The notes: generated by a model from the letters alone, not told the origin. Shown: positions 46,760-60,480, counted from the stretch's first letter. The stretch is 64,000 bases of DNA from Neocallimastix lanati (nom. inval.) (GCA_016946835.1 JACVTC010000006.1:1-64000), one strand, 5' to 3'. Made by a program: numbers and translations.

Positions 46760-47703
46760 AATCTTATCTATATTATTATTATTATTATTTTTGAAATTTC
46801 TTTTAGCTTTAATTAGTGATGCATATCTGCCATCTTTACTTCTTCTAGTAGCAGTGAAATGGTTTTTTTGGAGAATTAATGTAGTTAGAAAAATTATGAT
46901 CTTGTTCTATTCTGGCCAAGTCAGCACAATCCTTAGTAAGATGACCAGGCTTATCACAAAAGAAACAAGTTTTAATTTATATATGTCTCATTTTATTTAC
47001 ATTATTGTAATTATTTGGGAAATCATAATTCACTTTATGAATAGCATTAGAAGACATATTTATAGAAGTACTCTTCAAGATCCTAAAATTCATACCACTT
47101 TTATTTCATGAATTATTAGGTTGTTTAATAGATGAATAATTATTATAATTATATTAAACTTCTTTCATTTCTCCAGTGAGATTCCTTTAATATATTTTCA
47201 TATTTTTCTGCTAAATTACTGGCTTCTTCAATAGTACTAGTTTTCTGCCATTATTACTCGTTCGTAAATCTGGAACCTTAGTCTTAAAAAGAATTTTCAT
47301 AATCATTGACAGAAAATGATACTTTATCTTGAATTTCCAACTGGTCGTAAAGTTCCAAATATCTTGTATTAAAATTAAATATTGTTTCATTGGGTTCAAT
47401 GATTACTCTTTTTAACCGTCTTAACTTATCTATTTTTTTATTTTCTCTCCAATACTTCTTTTTGATAAGAGCAATACATTCATCTAAGGTAGGAACTCTA
47501 TTAAATCTAACCTGTTCTTCTCTTTGTGAGAGGATGATATCATCATCAGCAGCGGTAATAATATAACTAAACTTATTTTCTTTTGAAACAACTCCTTCTC
47601 TCCTAAACCAATCATTCATTCTAAATTTCCATATTTTAGCATCTTTATGTAAACCATCAATTCTAGGTAGGGTTCTAGTATCAACGTCGCCCATACCTGG
47701 CAT
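46760..47703 (-). pseudogene. Ty3/gypsy gag fossil
   Basis: On the minus strand a gag-type domain (MPGMGDVDTRTLPRIDGLHK, then FRMNDWFRREG and ETIFNFNTRYLELYDQL) is followed by a zinc knuckle near 46940 (CFFCDKPGHLTKDC). Interrupted a few times. No pol follows; PPT-like and LTR-like sequence comes within about 200 bp, so it may be a gag-only deletion derivative. Confidence 0.65.
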
Positions 47704-48349
47704 TTTATTTCCAATTAATTTATTATAAAAGAAAACAGTTATTCCAGTTATTCCAGTTATTAATATTTAATATTTTTATTGAATATGTATATATATATAT
47801 ATATATTATTTTTATTATTATTATTATTATTATTATTTAATATAATTATAAAATTTTCCTAATATTTATTTATTTTAAAGCAATTTATTTTAAACTATAC
47901 TAAAGTGAATGAAATAATATATATTGCATAACTCTCTCTTCACCAAAGATAAAATAATTATAAGTAGCCAATAAAAAAAATTAAATTTTTATATCCTAAA
48001 CAGTATATATAAATTAATCCTAACTGAAGAGAATTTATGTAAATATATATGAATTTATAATTAATAAAAATTTAAAGAATTAATAGACTTAATATTTACC
48101 AATAAGTTTAATAAAACAAGATATATATTCTAAATTATGATCTTTAAATTATGATCTTTCAATAAAGGTGTAAAGACATCAAATGAAGAAAAAGAATTAA
48201 AATAACGGAGTGATTTAAAAATAGGATAGATAGATAAAAGAAATAATTATCAGCGATTATTTTCATAACCGATAAAGTTGAATCAAAATAATTAGAAGTA
48301 TTAACTATAATACTGAAAAAGAATAAATATGAATAGTAACGTAAAGTCG
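47704..48349. other. Leader-like A/T-rich stretch, no gene seen
   Basis: On the minus strand TTTGGTGAAGAGAGAG near 47937-47955 resembles a tRNA 3'-end primer-binding site for the gag fossil to its left. The rest is A/T-rich. Confidence 0.3.
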
Positions 48350-48620
48350 GACGATAATAGTATCGGTGATTGTATCATCACCTAAAATTTCAAAAATACG
48401 TCCACAACAGATACCAACGGTATCTTATTTACCATGTAATTTGTTAAAATAACCCTTGGAAAGGAAATTAGATTTAAATTACTTCCAGAATCAAGTAATA
48501 ATTTAATAATTTATTTTCGAAGTTATCAATCGAATTGATTAACCATGCCCATGTCGTCTTCTTTGAATTTATGATTATTATCACCAGAAGAATCATAATG
48601 GAAAATAAAATCATTTTTAA
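48350..48620 (-). pseudogene. Retropepsin fossil
   Basis: Minus-strand reading LLLDSGSNLNLISFPRV near 48430-48500, the active-site block of an LTR-element aspartic protease. It is strongly degenerate. It lies upstream, in its own sense, of the gag fossil at 46.8-47.7 kb, so it belongs to a different element. Confidence 0.5.
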
Positions 48621-48912
48621 TGTTAATTGAATATGAATTTTTTTTTAATCTTTCTAAGGTTTAAATATTTATTTAATTTGGATCTTAATTTAGGAAAAAT
48701 ATTCTAAAAATAGTACAAAAGAAATGATCCATTTAGAATTTGCAAAGTGATATAAAATGAAAATAAAAAACTTTAATTATTATTAGATTATTTTATCAAT
48801 AATTGCATACAAATAAATTATTAAGTATTAAATTATCACTTGATTATCATATTTAATGAATTTTAATATATTGAATTTTAATATTAACAATGGTTAATGA
48901 ATTATTGAGTCA

Positions 48913-48928
48913 ATGAGACTCTTAATCT
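48913..48928 (-). promoter_or_regulatory. Second tRNA-Lys-like primer-binding sequence
   Basis: ATGAGACTCTTAATCT on the plus strand, identical to the site in the copia element (39367-39382). Marks the remains of another copia-type element in minus orientation. Confidence 0.5.
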
Positions 48929-48929
48929 A

Positions 48930-50110
48930 TTAAATATAACCCATAAAATCAGGAATGATATTTAATTAAAGTTTATTATGTGCTTATTTATTTACTTTTA
49001 TTATTTTTATATTAAGAAAGACCGATTCATTTAAGAATACGTCATTATATGCTATTTATAATCATTGTTTCTATAATAGTCTAAACATTATTGGAAGCAT
49101 TTAACGTTACACTACATACCACTATTGAATAAAAATATAATGTATAATAATATAAAATATAAAAAAATATTTTTAATTTTAAAATTACATCAAAGTCAAT
49201 ATATGTACATTATTAAGTAATGTACATTAAGATATTATAAAGTATGTAATAGATTAAATATATTGAATTAATGTAAAATATTAAATAATTGAGTCTTTTT
49301 ATTATAAGATATAGAATTATAACTAATAAATAAATAAATATATGATAAAATAAATTTCATGTGTGTGTATACACCACATTCTGTGTTGACTCTTTAATAA
49401 ATTAAGAGTCTCAATGCTGAGAGACTTATTTTTTTTTTTTATAAAACATTTTATGATATTATTATATTTTAATAAAATAATATTTAATTTTAATTTTATT
49501 TTTTTATTTTATGTTCATCATAATTCCTAAGAGAAAAAATAAAAAAAAAAAGCAATTGAAGAGAGCTCTAGTTCATCAACTCCAACTGATAGGAATAAAT
49601 TTGCTAGATTTCCAGAAAGACCAATTTAGGAATTATGTTAGCCGATCCTCTAACAAAAAGTATTACAGGCATAAAAATGAATCGTTTTACAAATTTAATT
49701 TTTACATATTAAAAAAAAAAAAAATTATTATTTTTCATTATTTGTATATATGGTTAAAAAATATATTATTATTATTTTTTATTATTTGTATATATAGTTA
49801 AAAAATATATTATTATTTTTTATTATTTGTATATATAGTTAAAAAATATATTATTATTTTTCATTATTTGTATATATGGTTAAAAAATATATTATTATTA
49901 TTTTTTATTATTTGTATATATAGTTAAAAAATATATTATTATTTTTCATTATTTGTATATATAGTTAAAAAATATATTATTATTTTTCATTATTTGTATA
50001 TATAGTTAATATATTATTATTTTTCATTATTTGTATATATGGTTAATTAATAAAAAAATATATGATAATATAAATTTCATATGTATACACCACATTCTGT
50101 GTAACTCCTT
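48930..50110 (+). mobile_element. Internally deleted copia-type derivative (fossil)
   Basis: A 5' LTR end (ATACACCACATTCTGTGT, about 49370-49387) is followed by a tRNA-Lys-like site (ATTAAGAGTCTCA, 49401-49413), a short Ser/Lys-rich piece, and a scrap of the copia RNase H C-terminus (LADPLTKS near 49640). After about 320 bp of tandem repeats the same LTR end recurs at about 50073-50090. Most of gag-pol is missing. Boundaries approximate. Confidence 0.55.
49725..50045 (+). repeat. Minisatellite, about eight units of roughly 41 bp
   Basis: Units of ATTATTTGTATATATGGTTA followed by an AAAAAATATATTATT-type half, varying by ATT triplets. Lies in or next to the 3' LTR of the deleted copia derivative. 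Confidence 0.8.
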
Positions 50111-50344
50111 AACTTATATACTATTTAATATTACTTTTTTATTTTTATTAAAAAAAATTTTTTTATTTATTTTATTTTATTTTAGTTATTATTTTTTTTA
50201 TTTAATTATATAATTATTTAAATGAAATAATAGATTAAATATATTTAAGAAAAATTTTAATAAAAAAAATTTTTAGTTTTTTTTTTTTTAAAGAAACTTT
50301 GAATATTGATAAACACTACTTATATATTACATATTTTTATTATA

Positions 50345-50384
<40 letters not shown>

Positions 50385-50485
50385 TAAAAAAATAAAGAAA
50401 AAATTATACTTTATGAAAAAAAAAAATAAAATAAAATAAAAATAATTAATAAAAAACATAAATGTTTATAAGTTTATGATATCAT

Positions 50486-50528
<43 letters not shown>

Positions 50529-50690
50529 ATAATAAATTTGATTAAAAAAAAATAATAGATATTAATAGATATTAATATATAATTCAAACTTTTTTTTTTT
50601 TTTTTGTCTTTTACTTTTTACTTCTATTTTATTTCTATTCTTAATTAACGCTATTATTTAAATTGTTTAATTAATTAATTATAGAGAATA

Positions 50691-50724
<34 letters not shown>

Positions 50725-50733
50725 TCTTTAAAT
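50111..50733. other. A/T homopolymer-rich 3' flank of the TBC gene
   Basis: Long A- and T-tracts (about 50350-50379, 50487-50524, 50699-50723). Presumably includes the 3' UTR and polyadenylation region of the minus-strand gene; no ORF. Confidence 0.5.
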
Positions 50734-51567
50734 TTATTCTGTAATACTTGGTAATTCAATTGGTTTCATAGAAGTTGGAGTAGCAGGGGTTGAAGGTGGA
50801 TCAATCATATAAGAGGTACGTTTTGATTTATCTTCGTTTAATTGAATCTTTCTAGATAAACGACGTTTAGATTTCTTCCATCTTTCTTGTTCCAAGTGAT
50901 AAGCAGTTTCTAATTCATTATATTGCATTCTAGATTGACATAATTCTACTTGAGTAGCACGTAATTTATCCTTTAAGAATTGTAATTCTTCTTCTAATGT
51001 TATTAAACGATCATCATCTTTTATCTTTTCTTCTTGAGTTATAATAGTTCTTAAATCTTTAACTTGCATTTTAACTGCTTCATTATCCTCTTGTAAATCT
51101 TTAACTAATTCCTTTAATAAAACAATTTCATCTGTGAGAGCTTGTTGAATCTTTTTATTTTCAGCAATCTTATTAATATATTCTTTATTTTCTTTTCTTA
51201 ATAATTTCATGGTTTCACGAAGTTGTTCCATTTCTCTTTGAGCTGGTTCTCTCTTCTTAATTTCTTCTAAATGTTCAAGTCTTAATTGTTCTAATCTGTT
51301 GTCACTAACAATCTTCTTAAGATCAATAACTTCTTTGACCATTTGTTCAACATCGTTAACTTTAGTGAATTGATCAGACTTTAAAAAGTCCATTAAAGAA
51401 TCAAACTTTTCAATACTTAATAATTCATCTTCGTATCTCTTTAACATAACTAAAGCAAAACGTAATAAAACTGAAATTGGACCTTCAACAAGAATCATAT
51501 CTACAATACGGAATACTAAATCAACATTGACTTTTTTTTTAAAAAAAAAAAATAAAAATAAAAATAA

Positions 51568-51599
<32 letters not shown>

Positions 51600-52267
51600 C
51601 AAATAAAATAAATATGTAAATATATAAAATTTTATTAAAAAAATTTTATTAGTATATTATTATACATTATAAAATTTATTATTTATTATTATTTCATTCC
51701 TTTTAAAGAAGAAGAAGAAAAAAAAAAGGTAAATTCTTTATATATATATATATAATGAAAATGTGTTTACTTACAGCTATAACTGAAAAGAGTCAAGAAC
51801 CATTGAGAAGCATACATCATTGGACTTAAATTATATCTATAGAAATGGAAATATAAAGCTGGGATATAGGTTTGGAAGATAGCATTAAATTGATAAATTA
51901 ATAACATTAAACCTGGCATTTTTGGAGTGAAAAGAGTTCTTAAATTGTAAGATTCCATTAAACGAACAAAGATGGTAAAAGCAAGTTCTTCTTTCATCTA
52001 TATATATACATATAAAAAAAATTATATAATTAATAATTACAATAATTATAATGTATAATGTTTTATATAAATATTATTTAAATTTTATTTTATTTATGTC
52101 AAAAAAATATTAAAAAAAAAAAAAAAGTAATTATATACAAATATTTTTTTTGTTATAATAAAAAATATATATGTTTATTATAAGAAATTTAAAAAAAAAA
52201 TTCTTATCATAAAATATAATAAACATAAATTATATATCTAGAATATAGAATTGCTTGATATTTATAT

Positions 52268-52317
<50 letters not shown>

Positions 52318-54059
52318 TACATTTTGCATTAAGAAAAGACCAGCAATGAAACTAATACCTTGACAGTAACCAACTTCAGAATCGTAAATACTATATGCCT
52401 TCATAATATTATATAATTGTTTACGAACTTCTTCAGTTTTGAACATTGGAATTTCTGGGAAGGTACGACCAAGATCTTGATTAATGGCTCTTTCATAGGA
52501 ACAATGTTCATTTAATAATTGCCAGTAGAGAACATCTAAATGAGCATCTAAAGAATCCGAAATACTTAACCAAATTTGACCTCTATGTTCAGCTGGAACA
52601 CCTCTTTGAACACGTTCTACTAAATCTCCAAATTTATTATTACTACCATCAGTACTTAAGGAATTAACATCTAATTGATAATCCTTTTTATATTCTTTAA
52701 GGAATGCTTCCCAGAATTCTTCATCGGTATCGAAATAAGAATTCTTTTTCTTTAAGAAGGAACCAACATAACTCATTAAAGAACTTGAAGATTTACGTTT
52801 AGCTGCTTTTGATGATTTATCACTAGTAGAACTAGAATTACTAACGGTTGAAACATTTGAAGAGGTTGAACCAAAGAAATAATTTTTGAAACTTGATCTT
52901 TTACGTTTTTCTGGTTCTTCAGTTTTTGATGGTTCTTGTGGTTCTTCAGTTTTTTCTATTTTTTTTTCTTCTTGGATTTTCTTTACAACAGCTATTATAT
53001 TATTTATTATTTAATAGAATATATATATAATATTTATATAAAATAATAATAATAATAATAATAATAATATAATTATTAATTTTCTAGTAATTCATAATAT
53101 ATATAAATATAAAATTAAATGATATTTTGTTGTCTATAATAATTCTACGAGGGTCTTTTAAATTTTCTATTTATCTTTCAAGGAATATTATTTTCATAAA
53201 ATCAAATGACTTGATTATGACTTGATTATTAATTTTTTTCATTTTTAATAACTAAAAATATATATTGGTATTGGTGTATTAATTTTTGAGCTTTGTTTAC
53301 TTTTTATAAAATAAAATTTATTTTGAATTCATTATTTTTAAAAAATTCTTTTCTTTCTTTTTAACATTTAATTTATATTTAAACTTTTTTTTATTGGATA
53401 TTATTGGATTTTATATTAATTATTTAATTAATTTAAATAACCTCAATAATTTTTTTTATAATAATTTTTTAAAATAAAATTTTATGACTTATTATTTTAA
53501 TAATGTTGGATATAATTTATCATTTTTTAAAAATATATATATACATTTTTTTTTTTTTTTTTTTTTTTTTTTTGAAAAACATAATATTAAGGTGTTTCAA
53601 ATATATATTTCTGATGATATAAACTATTAAGTTGATACTTTAATCTTCTTTCATTCTCTTTTTTTATAAAAAATTTTTATATATTATAAAGTATTTTTTT
53701 CCAACTTCATGCTTCAAAATATTCAAAAAACATTTTATATTATATATTTTAAATAACAAAAATAAATACTAATAAATATATATATATATATAATAAAATT
53801 TTCAAATAAAAAATCCCAAGTTTTAATTATTAGAAGAAAAAAAAAAAAAAAAAAAAAAAAAAGAAACATAATAAAAAAAAAACTATATATATATAATCTA
53901 ATATTCTAATATATCTTTATTAATTTTAAATTAGTCTAATTCTAATTCATTATAAATACTTTTATACGTAGATATCTAATTTTTTTTTCTTTTCTTCTTT
54001 TCTTTTATCCTATTTTTCTTATCTATTTTTAAATTTTTTTATCTAATTTTTTATTTATT

Positions 54060-54101
<42 letters not shown>

Positions 54102-54878
54102 GGATTTCTTACAAATATCTTTGGTTTCTTCATTATCTATACCTTCTTGACGAGTTACAGAAGCAGAGAGTGAAGCGGAACTACGTGGTGGAGGAACATG
54201 ATTAGCAACATTTAAATGAGATTCATCTGTTTCAATGGTCAAGGATGAATCTTTCTTTGATTCTTCAACCACTGGAGCTTCAATTTTAACAGGTTCAGTA
54301 GCTACTTCTTCTATTTTAGATGGAGTACTAGCTTGAATATCCTTTGGAATTTCCTTATTGGTATCATTATTTTTTTCTTTTTCTTTATCTTCTTCCTCAT
54401 GAACTGGTTTTGGTACATCAATTGCTTCATGAACTGGAACATCAGCACTAATTTCTGTGGTAACAGCAGATTCTCCATCAGCATTGATAACAGATTCACT
54501 TGAAGAATCAAGGTTTGGTGAACCAATGCCTTCTTCATCAATATAACTATCAAGAGAAAGTTCAGAAGAAACTGAGATAGAACGCTGACGACCATGAATA
54601 TATTTCGTAAATAAAGGAACGGAGAATTCTGGTGGTGGAGGTATTACAATATCATCATCATCATTATCATTATCATTACTTTCTTTATCATCTTTATGAA
54701 TATCTAATTCCTCTATTTTCTGTTTAGTTTCTTCTATTTCTTCTTTAACTTTTTCTATATTGATAGCTTTGTTAGTGTCTTTTTCCGAGATTTGAGCTTC
54801 AGTTTTTTGAACTTCCGCTTGTTTTGAGCTATTATTATTATCTTCAACAGGTACTTTTGGTTCTTCAACTGTTAACAT
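50734..54878 (-). CDS. TBC-domain Rab GTPase-activating protein (Gyp5/EVI5-like), four exons
   Basis: Exons on the minus strand: 54878-54113, 52991-52321, 51997-51775, 51530-50734. All introns start GTAAG and end AG, and phases match, giving 818 residues. Residues 1-375 are acidic and Ser/Thr-rich, without a known fold. The TBC domain spans about 380-600: HRGQIW at 391-396, arginine finger in INQDLGRTFP (Arg431), glutamine finger in YCQG (Gln466), and MYASQWFLTLF in exon 3. Residues about 620-790 are a predicted coiled coil (Glu/Lys/Leu-rich heptads). TBC proteins supply Arg and Gln fingers to speed GTP hydrolysis by Rab GTPases at membranes of the secretory or endocytic pathway. The layout of acidic N-terminus, TBC and C-terminal coiled coil matches yeast Gyp5 and animal EVI5. 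Introns are 1121, 323 and 244 bp and full of A/T homopolymers. The Rab target is not readable from sequence. Confidence 0.9.
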
Positions 54879-54977
54879 TTTTTTACTTTTATATTATATT
54901 CTACTATATAAAATAATAAAATTTTTGTTAAATAATCAATATTAATAATTTACAATAATAATTTAAATAATCTATTT

Positions 54978-55014
<37 letters not shown>

Positions 55015-55037
55015 CAACATAATTGTTTGAAAATGAG

Positions 55038-55077
<40 letters not shown>

Positions 55078-56934
55078 AAATAATATTAACATTAGTATGA
55101 CTAACTATTTTGTATTAATATTTTTTTTATTTTATTTTGATATTTATATTTATTTATTTGATAAATATTTTATTATGTTTAAATAATCTTTATTTTCAAT
55201 TAGTATTCATTAAGATGTTTTATTAAAATCATATGACATCTTTTTAAATCTTAACAAACTAAAGTTTATAATTATTTTCTTTACTTATGATATTTATATT
55301 TCTGTTAATAATAAATATTTTCATATATAATCTTTTGAAAGTAAAATTTATTATTTAAATATATAAAATATTATTATTACTATTTCTACAACTTTATAAA
55401 TAAACCTATTATACATTCTTTTCAATTTTTTTTTCTTTTTTTTTATTTCATTTTTGTAATATATATTTTTAATTTTCAAACTATTTAAAAAAAAAAAATT
55501 GAGATAAATAAATAGTTCCCCTTCTCTCTTTTTCTTTTGTCATAATTTTTATTATTTATTTATTTATTTATTTATTTATTATTATTTTCGATTTTTATAT
55601 TTCTATGTTATTACAAATATTTTATAAATTAAATATATACATTAAAATATTATCTTTTAATAATATTTTTCTATTTATTTTACCTCTTTCTTTTTATTAT
55701 TGTCTTTAAAAAAAATAATTGTTTAGTATTATTTTTCTATTCAATAAATATATTTACTATGAAATAAAAGATGAGTTGTACTATTAAGTTATTAACCGAA
55801 AAATGTAAAAATTTAAAATTAATAGATTGGTATTTTTTCTTTCACTTTTAAATTTCTTCGATGTATTATTTCTTGGACAAACAAATATCAAATTATTGAG
55901 TATCAATACTAAATAAATAAATATTAAAAAAATAATAATAATAAAAGTTTTTAAAAAATAATAGATTTTAAGATTTTAAATATTTATTATATATAATAAT
56001 ATGATAGATAAATTGATAACATTTAAAATCTTTTATATCTAAAGCTTTATGATATTAAATATTTGTTTATTACTTTTTTTTTTATTGATAATTTATTAAT
56101 TTTCCTTGTTTTTTTTTTTTTTTTTTTTTTTTACTAATCTTCTATATTTAAATATTAAATTCTTTTGATTATTTTTTTAAAAAAAAAAAAAATTATATAA
56201 AAAAAAAAGGATAATTAAATTAGAATATGATAGATAAAAAAATAATTAATTGTTTAATTATTTTTCTTAAAAAGAAAAGAAAATGAATAAAAAATTTTTT
56301 TCGGTTCCATTTTTGATATTTTATTAATAAATTAAAAAAAAAATTAAATAAATAAATTATTAAATAATTAAATAAATAATTATCTATTTATCTTATTTAT
56401 TTAAATTTTTTTTAATATATAAAATTTGTATATAAAATTTGTATATAAAATTTGAATATAAATTTTGTATATATATACATAAATAAAAGAAAAATATAAA
56501 AAAAGAAAAAGAAAAATATAAAAAAGAAAAAGAAAAAAAAATCATTTATATATATTTTTTTATATGTAGTTTAATTGAATAGTTTATATAAAATATTTAT
56601 TAGTATCTATATATAACAATAGCTTTTACTACTACTACTACTACTACTACTAATAACAATAATAATAATAATAATAATTATACAGTTTATAACCAATGAT
56701 TATCATTATTATTATAAAAGAAATATAATTTTTTTTTATAATTATAAGCTCTTTTTTTTATTATTATTATTATTTTAATTTCTATATCATTAAATCCATT
56801 GTATTATTATTTTATATTATTATTAACTTTTGTTGATATTATATTAAGGATATAATTATGAAAATAGATAATAACTAAATGAATATATGAAAAAAAAAAA
56901 AAAAAAGGAAAAAAAAAGGAAAAAAAAATTATCC
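54879..56934. other. Intergenic A/T-rich DNA upstream of the TBC gene
   Basis: Should contain the promoter of the minus-strand gene. TATATAAAATAAT-type sequence lies within 40 bp of the ATG, but it is not distinctive in such A/T-rich DNA. A- and T-tracts, TTTA repeats (55553-55585) and an ACT repeat (56626-56650). No gene seen. Confidence 0.5.
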
Positions 56935-57010
56935 TTGGCTAGTAATTTTGTGCAACGGTTACATGTGAATGTAGAAGCTTTCATATATTGATTTCCATAT
57001 TCAACAAATG
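56935..57010 (-). other. Exon-like island
   Basis: About 75 bp of unusually complex sequence. One minus-strand reading is FVEYGNQYMKASTFTCNRC, continuing TKLLA, which recalls the F-x-C-x2-C-x3-L piece of LIM-type zinc domains. No convincing splice sites frame it. Could be a gene remnant or a conserved non-coding element. Confidence 0.25.
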
Positions 57011-57945
57011 AACCGAGAATGACAATATTAAAAATGAATAATTAACAATTACTATTAATAAAAAACTAAATAGTTTTTTTTTTTTTTTATTAGTATTTTT
57101 GTATAATAATAACAACAACAATTAAAAAAATAGAATATATAAAAAAAAACGGTTATATATGTAAATATATAATTATATAACTATATATAAAAAGATTAAA
57201 ATTTTATATATTTTTTTTTTTATTCTTTTCATTTTCATTCTAAGAAAATATATATAATATATAGAAATAAAAGATAATTTTGTTTTATTTTTTCCATATT
57301 AAATTTTATTTTATTAAATTTTAAACTTTTTGGCTTTTTCCTATATTTTTATTATTTATTTATTTATTTATTTATTTATTATTTATTTATTATTTATTAT
57401 TTATTTATTATTTATTCAAATATATAGTATTTCTTTTATATATTGTTATTTATATATTTTTTTTCTTTAATAAGTAAATTTACAATGTATACATTTGTAT
57501 TACGTTGTACAAAATAATGTAACCATTTTTTTTTATTTTTAAATTTCCTTAAATCCCAAATAGAAGATGTAAAAAAAGAATAAGAAAAAAAAAGAATTGA
57601 AAATGATATTAACAATACCATTGATATTAGAAGAATGTTTAAAGAATAGAATAACTTACTGTTTCTTATTTATTGAGAATAAAATAGTAATAATAATTAA
57701 ATATTATTTAAAACAATTATTTATTTATCTTAAAAAATAGCTTTACTATTAAAGAGATATCATTATCATTACTTAATATAATTAATAAGTTCATTTATAA
57801 CTATTGAGTAATGGTTATCCTTTTTCACTTGATTATTTCTTCATTACTCTATTAGTGATTACTATTAATATCGAATATTTAAATTAGCTTTTCATATTTT
57901 AATTAGTTTTTTTTTTTTTTCCTTATGTATTATTTATCTGCTTAT
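57011..57945. other. A/T-rich intergenic DNA, no gene seen
   Basis: T-tracts and TTTA repeats. The 57436-57621 ORF on the minus strand is Lys/Phe/Ile-rich and unsupported. Confidence 0.4.
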
Positions 57946-58475
57946 TTAATTATTTTATTATTTTATTTATTTATTTATTAATTAATTAATTTATTTATTT
58001 ATTTATTTATTTATTATTCAATTATTTATTATTTATTATTTATTATTTATTATTTATTATTTATTATTTATTATTTATTATTTATTATTTATTATTTATT
58101 TATTATTTATTATTTATTATTTATTATTTATTTATTATTTATTATTTATTATTTATTATTTATTATTTATTATTTATTATTTATTTATTATTATTTATTA
58201 TTCAATTATTTATTATTTATTATTCAAAAATTTATTATTTATTATTTATTATTTATTATTTATTATTTATTATTTATTATTTATTATTTATTTATTTATT
58301 TATTATTTATTATTTATTATTCCATTATTTATTATTTATTATTTATTATTTATTATTTATTATTTATTATTTATTATTTATTATTTATTATTTATTATTT
58401 ATTATTTATTATTATTTATTATTCAATTATTTATTATTCAATTATTTATTATTCAATTATTTATTATTCAATTAT
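57946..58475. repeat. TTATTTATT-type low-complexity array
   Basis: About 530 bp of almost pure TTATTTA/TTATTTATT units with occasional TTCAATTA interruptions near the right end. Confidence 0.9.
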
Positions 58476-60040
58476 TTAATTATTAATAAGTGTTACAAAC
58501 ATTTTCTAATCAATTTTATTTGTTACTATTTAATATTCTTTAAAAAAATAATAACATCCATATTTGGTTATTTTCTATATTTTTTTTAATAAATTAAAAA
58601 TTTAAAATTAAAATTTATAGAAAATAATGAAAAAGAAAATGTCTTAATCTAAATCAATCATTATTAATATTTAAATAAATGTAGAAATATATAAAAATAT
58701 ATATGACAATATATAATGAAATTATACTATTTACTATTCACAATTATAAACAAAACAAATAGAGAAATGATTAAATTATAAATAATATAAATTTAAATAT
58801 AAGTAATACAAATATAAATTATATGATTAATATAAATATAAATAATAATAACATAAATATAAATAATATAAAAATAAAATAATAATAAATAATATAAATA
58901 TAAAATATATTTTTTAATTTATAATTTAAAGCTATTCATAATAATTAGATATTCTCAATTATTAATTATCTTTATATAATATCTTTTATATACTTATTTT
59001 ATATTTATTTTATATTTATTTCTTATATTCATATTATATTTACTTAGCATGATACTAATTAAAAAAAAAAAAAAGAACAAATGCTAATTTTACCTAAAAA
59101 TTACAAAGTTTTAAACTTTATTCCTTTCTACATAATGTATCAAAATGTATAATAATGTACTTAAATATTATCAATTCATTAATACATTATAACGATAATT
59201 TAATGATTATTGTTAATTATATTTTTATTTCTATTGATATAGAATAATATATATACATTTTTAATTTTTTTTTTTTGTTCATATTTCAAAAAAATAATTG
59301 TAATATACTAATATATTATATAATAGTATATAGTTGTAATATACTTCATATAATAGTATATATATAATAGTATATATATATACTGAACAATATACAATAA
59401 AAAAAAGAATTTTGTAAAAAAAAATCATTATACAATATCAATATATTAGGTTAAAATCTTTAATAACTTTTATATATGGTTATTATAATTATACATATAT
59501 TATATATACACAATAGAATTTAGTCCTGTTATATTTAATGTTACTCCCCATTTAATTATATTTTAAATTTTATTTACTATTAAACTTTAAAAATAATAAA
59601 TTTATTATATTTTAAAGATTCATCACTTGAAAAATACCAAAAAATTTTTTATTACATTCTTCATTTAATTTATAATATATTGTTGGCTATATATTTATTT
59701 ATATTATCAGTTAAAGCATACATATATTAATATATAATGCACTTTTAACTAAATTTATATAAAATTAAATTAAATTAAATTTAATTTGTAACTGAAATGA
59801 ATTTTAAAAAAATTATTATATAAAGCCTTTTTTGGCATTTCCTTTGGAATTATAATGGATAATATATATTCCCATATATAATAATATATAGTAATATGTT
59901 GTAATACAGAAAAATGAAATTGTTAAAATGTGTCAGTTGATTAAAAAAAATTTTTTTTTGAAAATAATTTAGAATGACTAAATATGGAAATATTTTTTTA
60001 AAAAAAAAAAAATAATGTAAAAGATAAAAAAAAAATAAAA
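58476..60040. other. A/T-rich intergenic DNA, no gene seen
   Basis: Short inverted and direct repeats of ATATA type (59300-59390). No ORF or RNA gene recognised. Confidence 0.4.
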
Positions 60041-60235
60041 AAAAATTATTAACAATAATTAAATAAATGAAATAAATAATAATTAAATAAATGAAATAAA
60101 TAATAATTAAGTAAATGATGTTAATAATAGCTAAGTAAATAAAATAAATAATAATTAAGTAAATAAAATAAATAATAATTAAGTAAATGATGTTAAAAAT
60201 AGTTAGGTAAATGAAATAAATAATAAATTTATATA
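60041..60235 (+). repeat. Tandem repeat of AATAATTAAGTAAATRA-type units
   Basis: Units of about 25-26 bp combining AATAATTAA, GTAAATGA and AATAAAT, six or seven copies with drift (AGTAAATGATGTTAA variants). Confidence 0.7.
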
Positions 60236-60480
60236 TTTATAAATAATAATGTATTAACCTATTGTTATCAGGTGTACTTGAGAATGATTCATGTGAAAAA
60301 GATTTATATGTGACCATCTTTCTTTTAACTAAGCATTGATACAATATAATGTTCAATCTAAGGAAAACCTTTTGTAAACATTAAGATGATAGATTAATAC
60401 TTCAAGACAGACACCTATATTGAATATTAGATGCCATATCAAGGAATCGAACCACAGCTTCTAAATATACTGAATTATTT
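60236..60480. other. Higher-complexity stretch of unknown nature
   Basis: Less A/T-rich than its surroundings, with GGAATCGAACC at about 60435-60445, which resembles the reverse complement of a tRNA T-loop. Stems of a tRNA cannot be completed. It may be a tRNA-derived or gene remnant. Confidence 0.25.

Noticed and set aside
49511-49801. 96-residue ORF near the copia derivative
   Set aside because: The reading crosses an A-tract and minisatellite; the recognisable copia RNase H scrap is in another frame.
54051-54112. Poly-lysine tail on the 54.1-54.9 kb ORF
   Set aside because: It is a T-tract at the start of intron 1; a GTAAG donor at 54112 removes it and the next exon joins in frame.
57436-57621. 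Small minus-strand ORF
   Set aside because: Composition matches random A/T-rich DNA and no splice or promoter signal supports it.
60430-60475. tRNA T-loop-like GGAATCGAACC
   Set aside because: No acceptor, D or anticodon stems can be completed on either strand.
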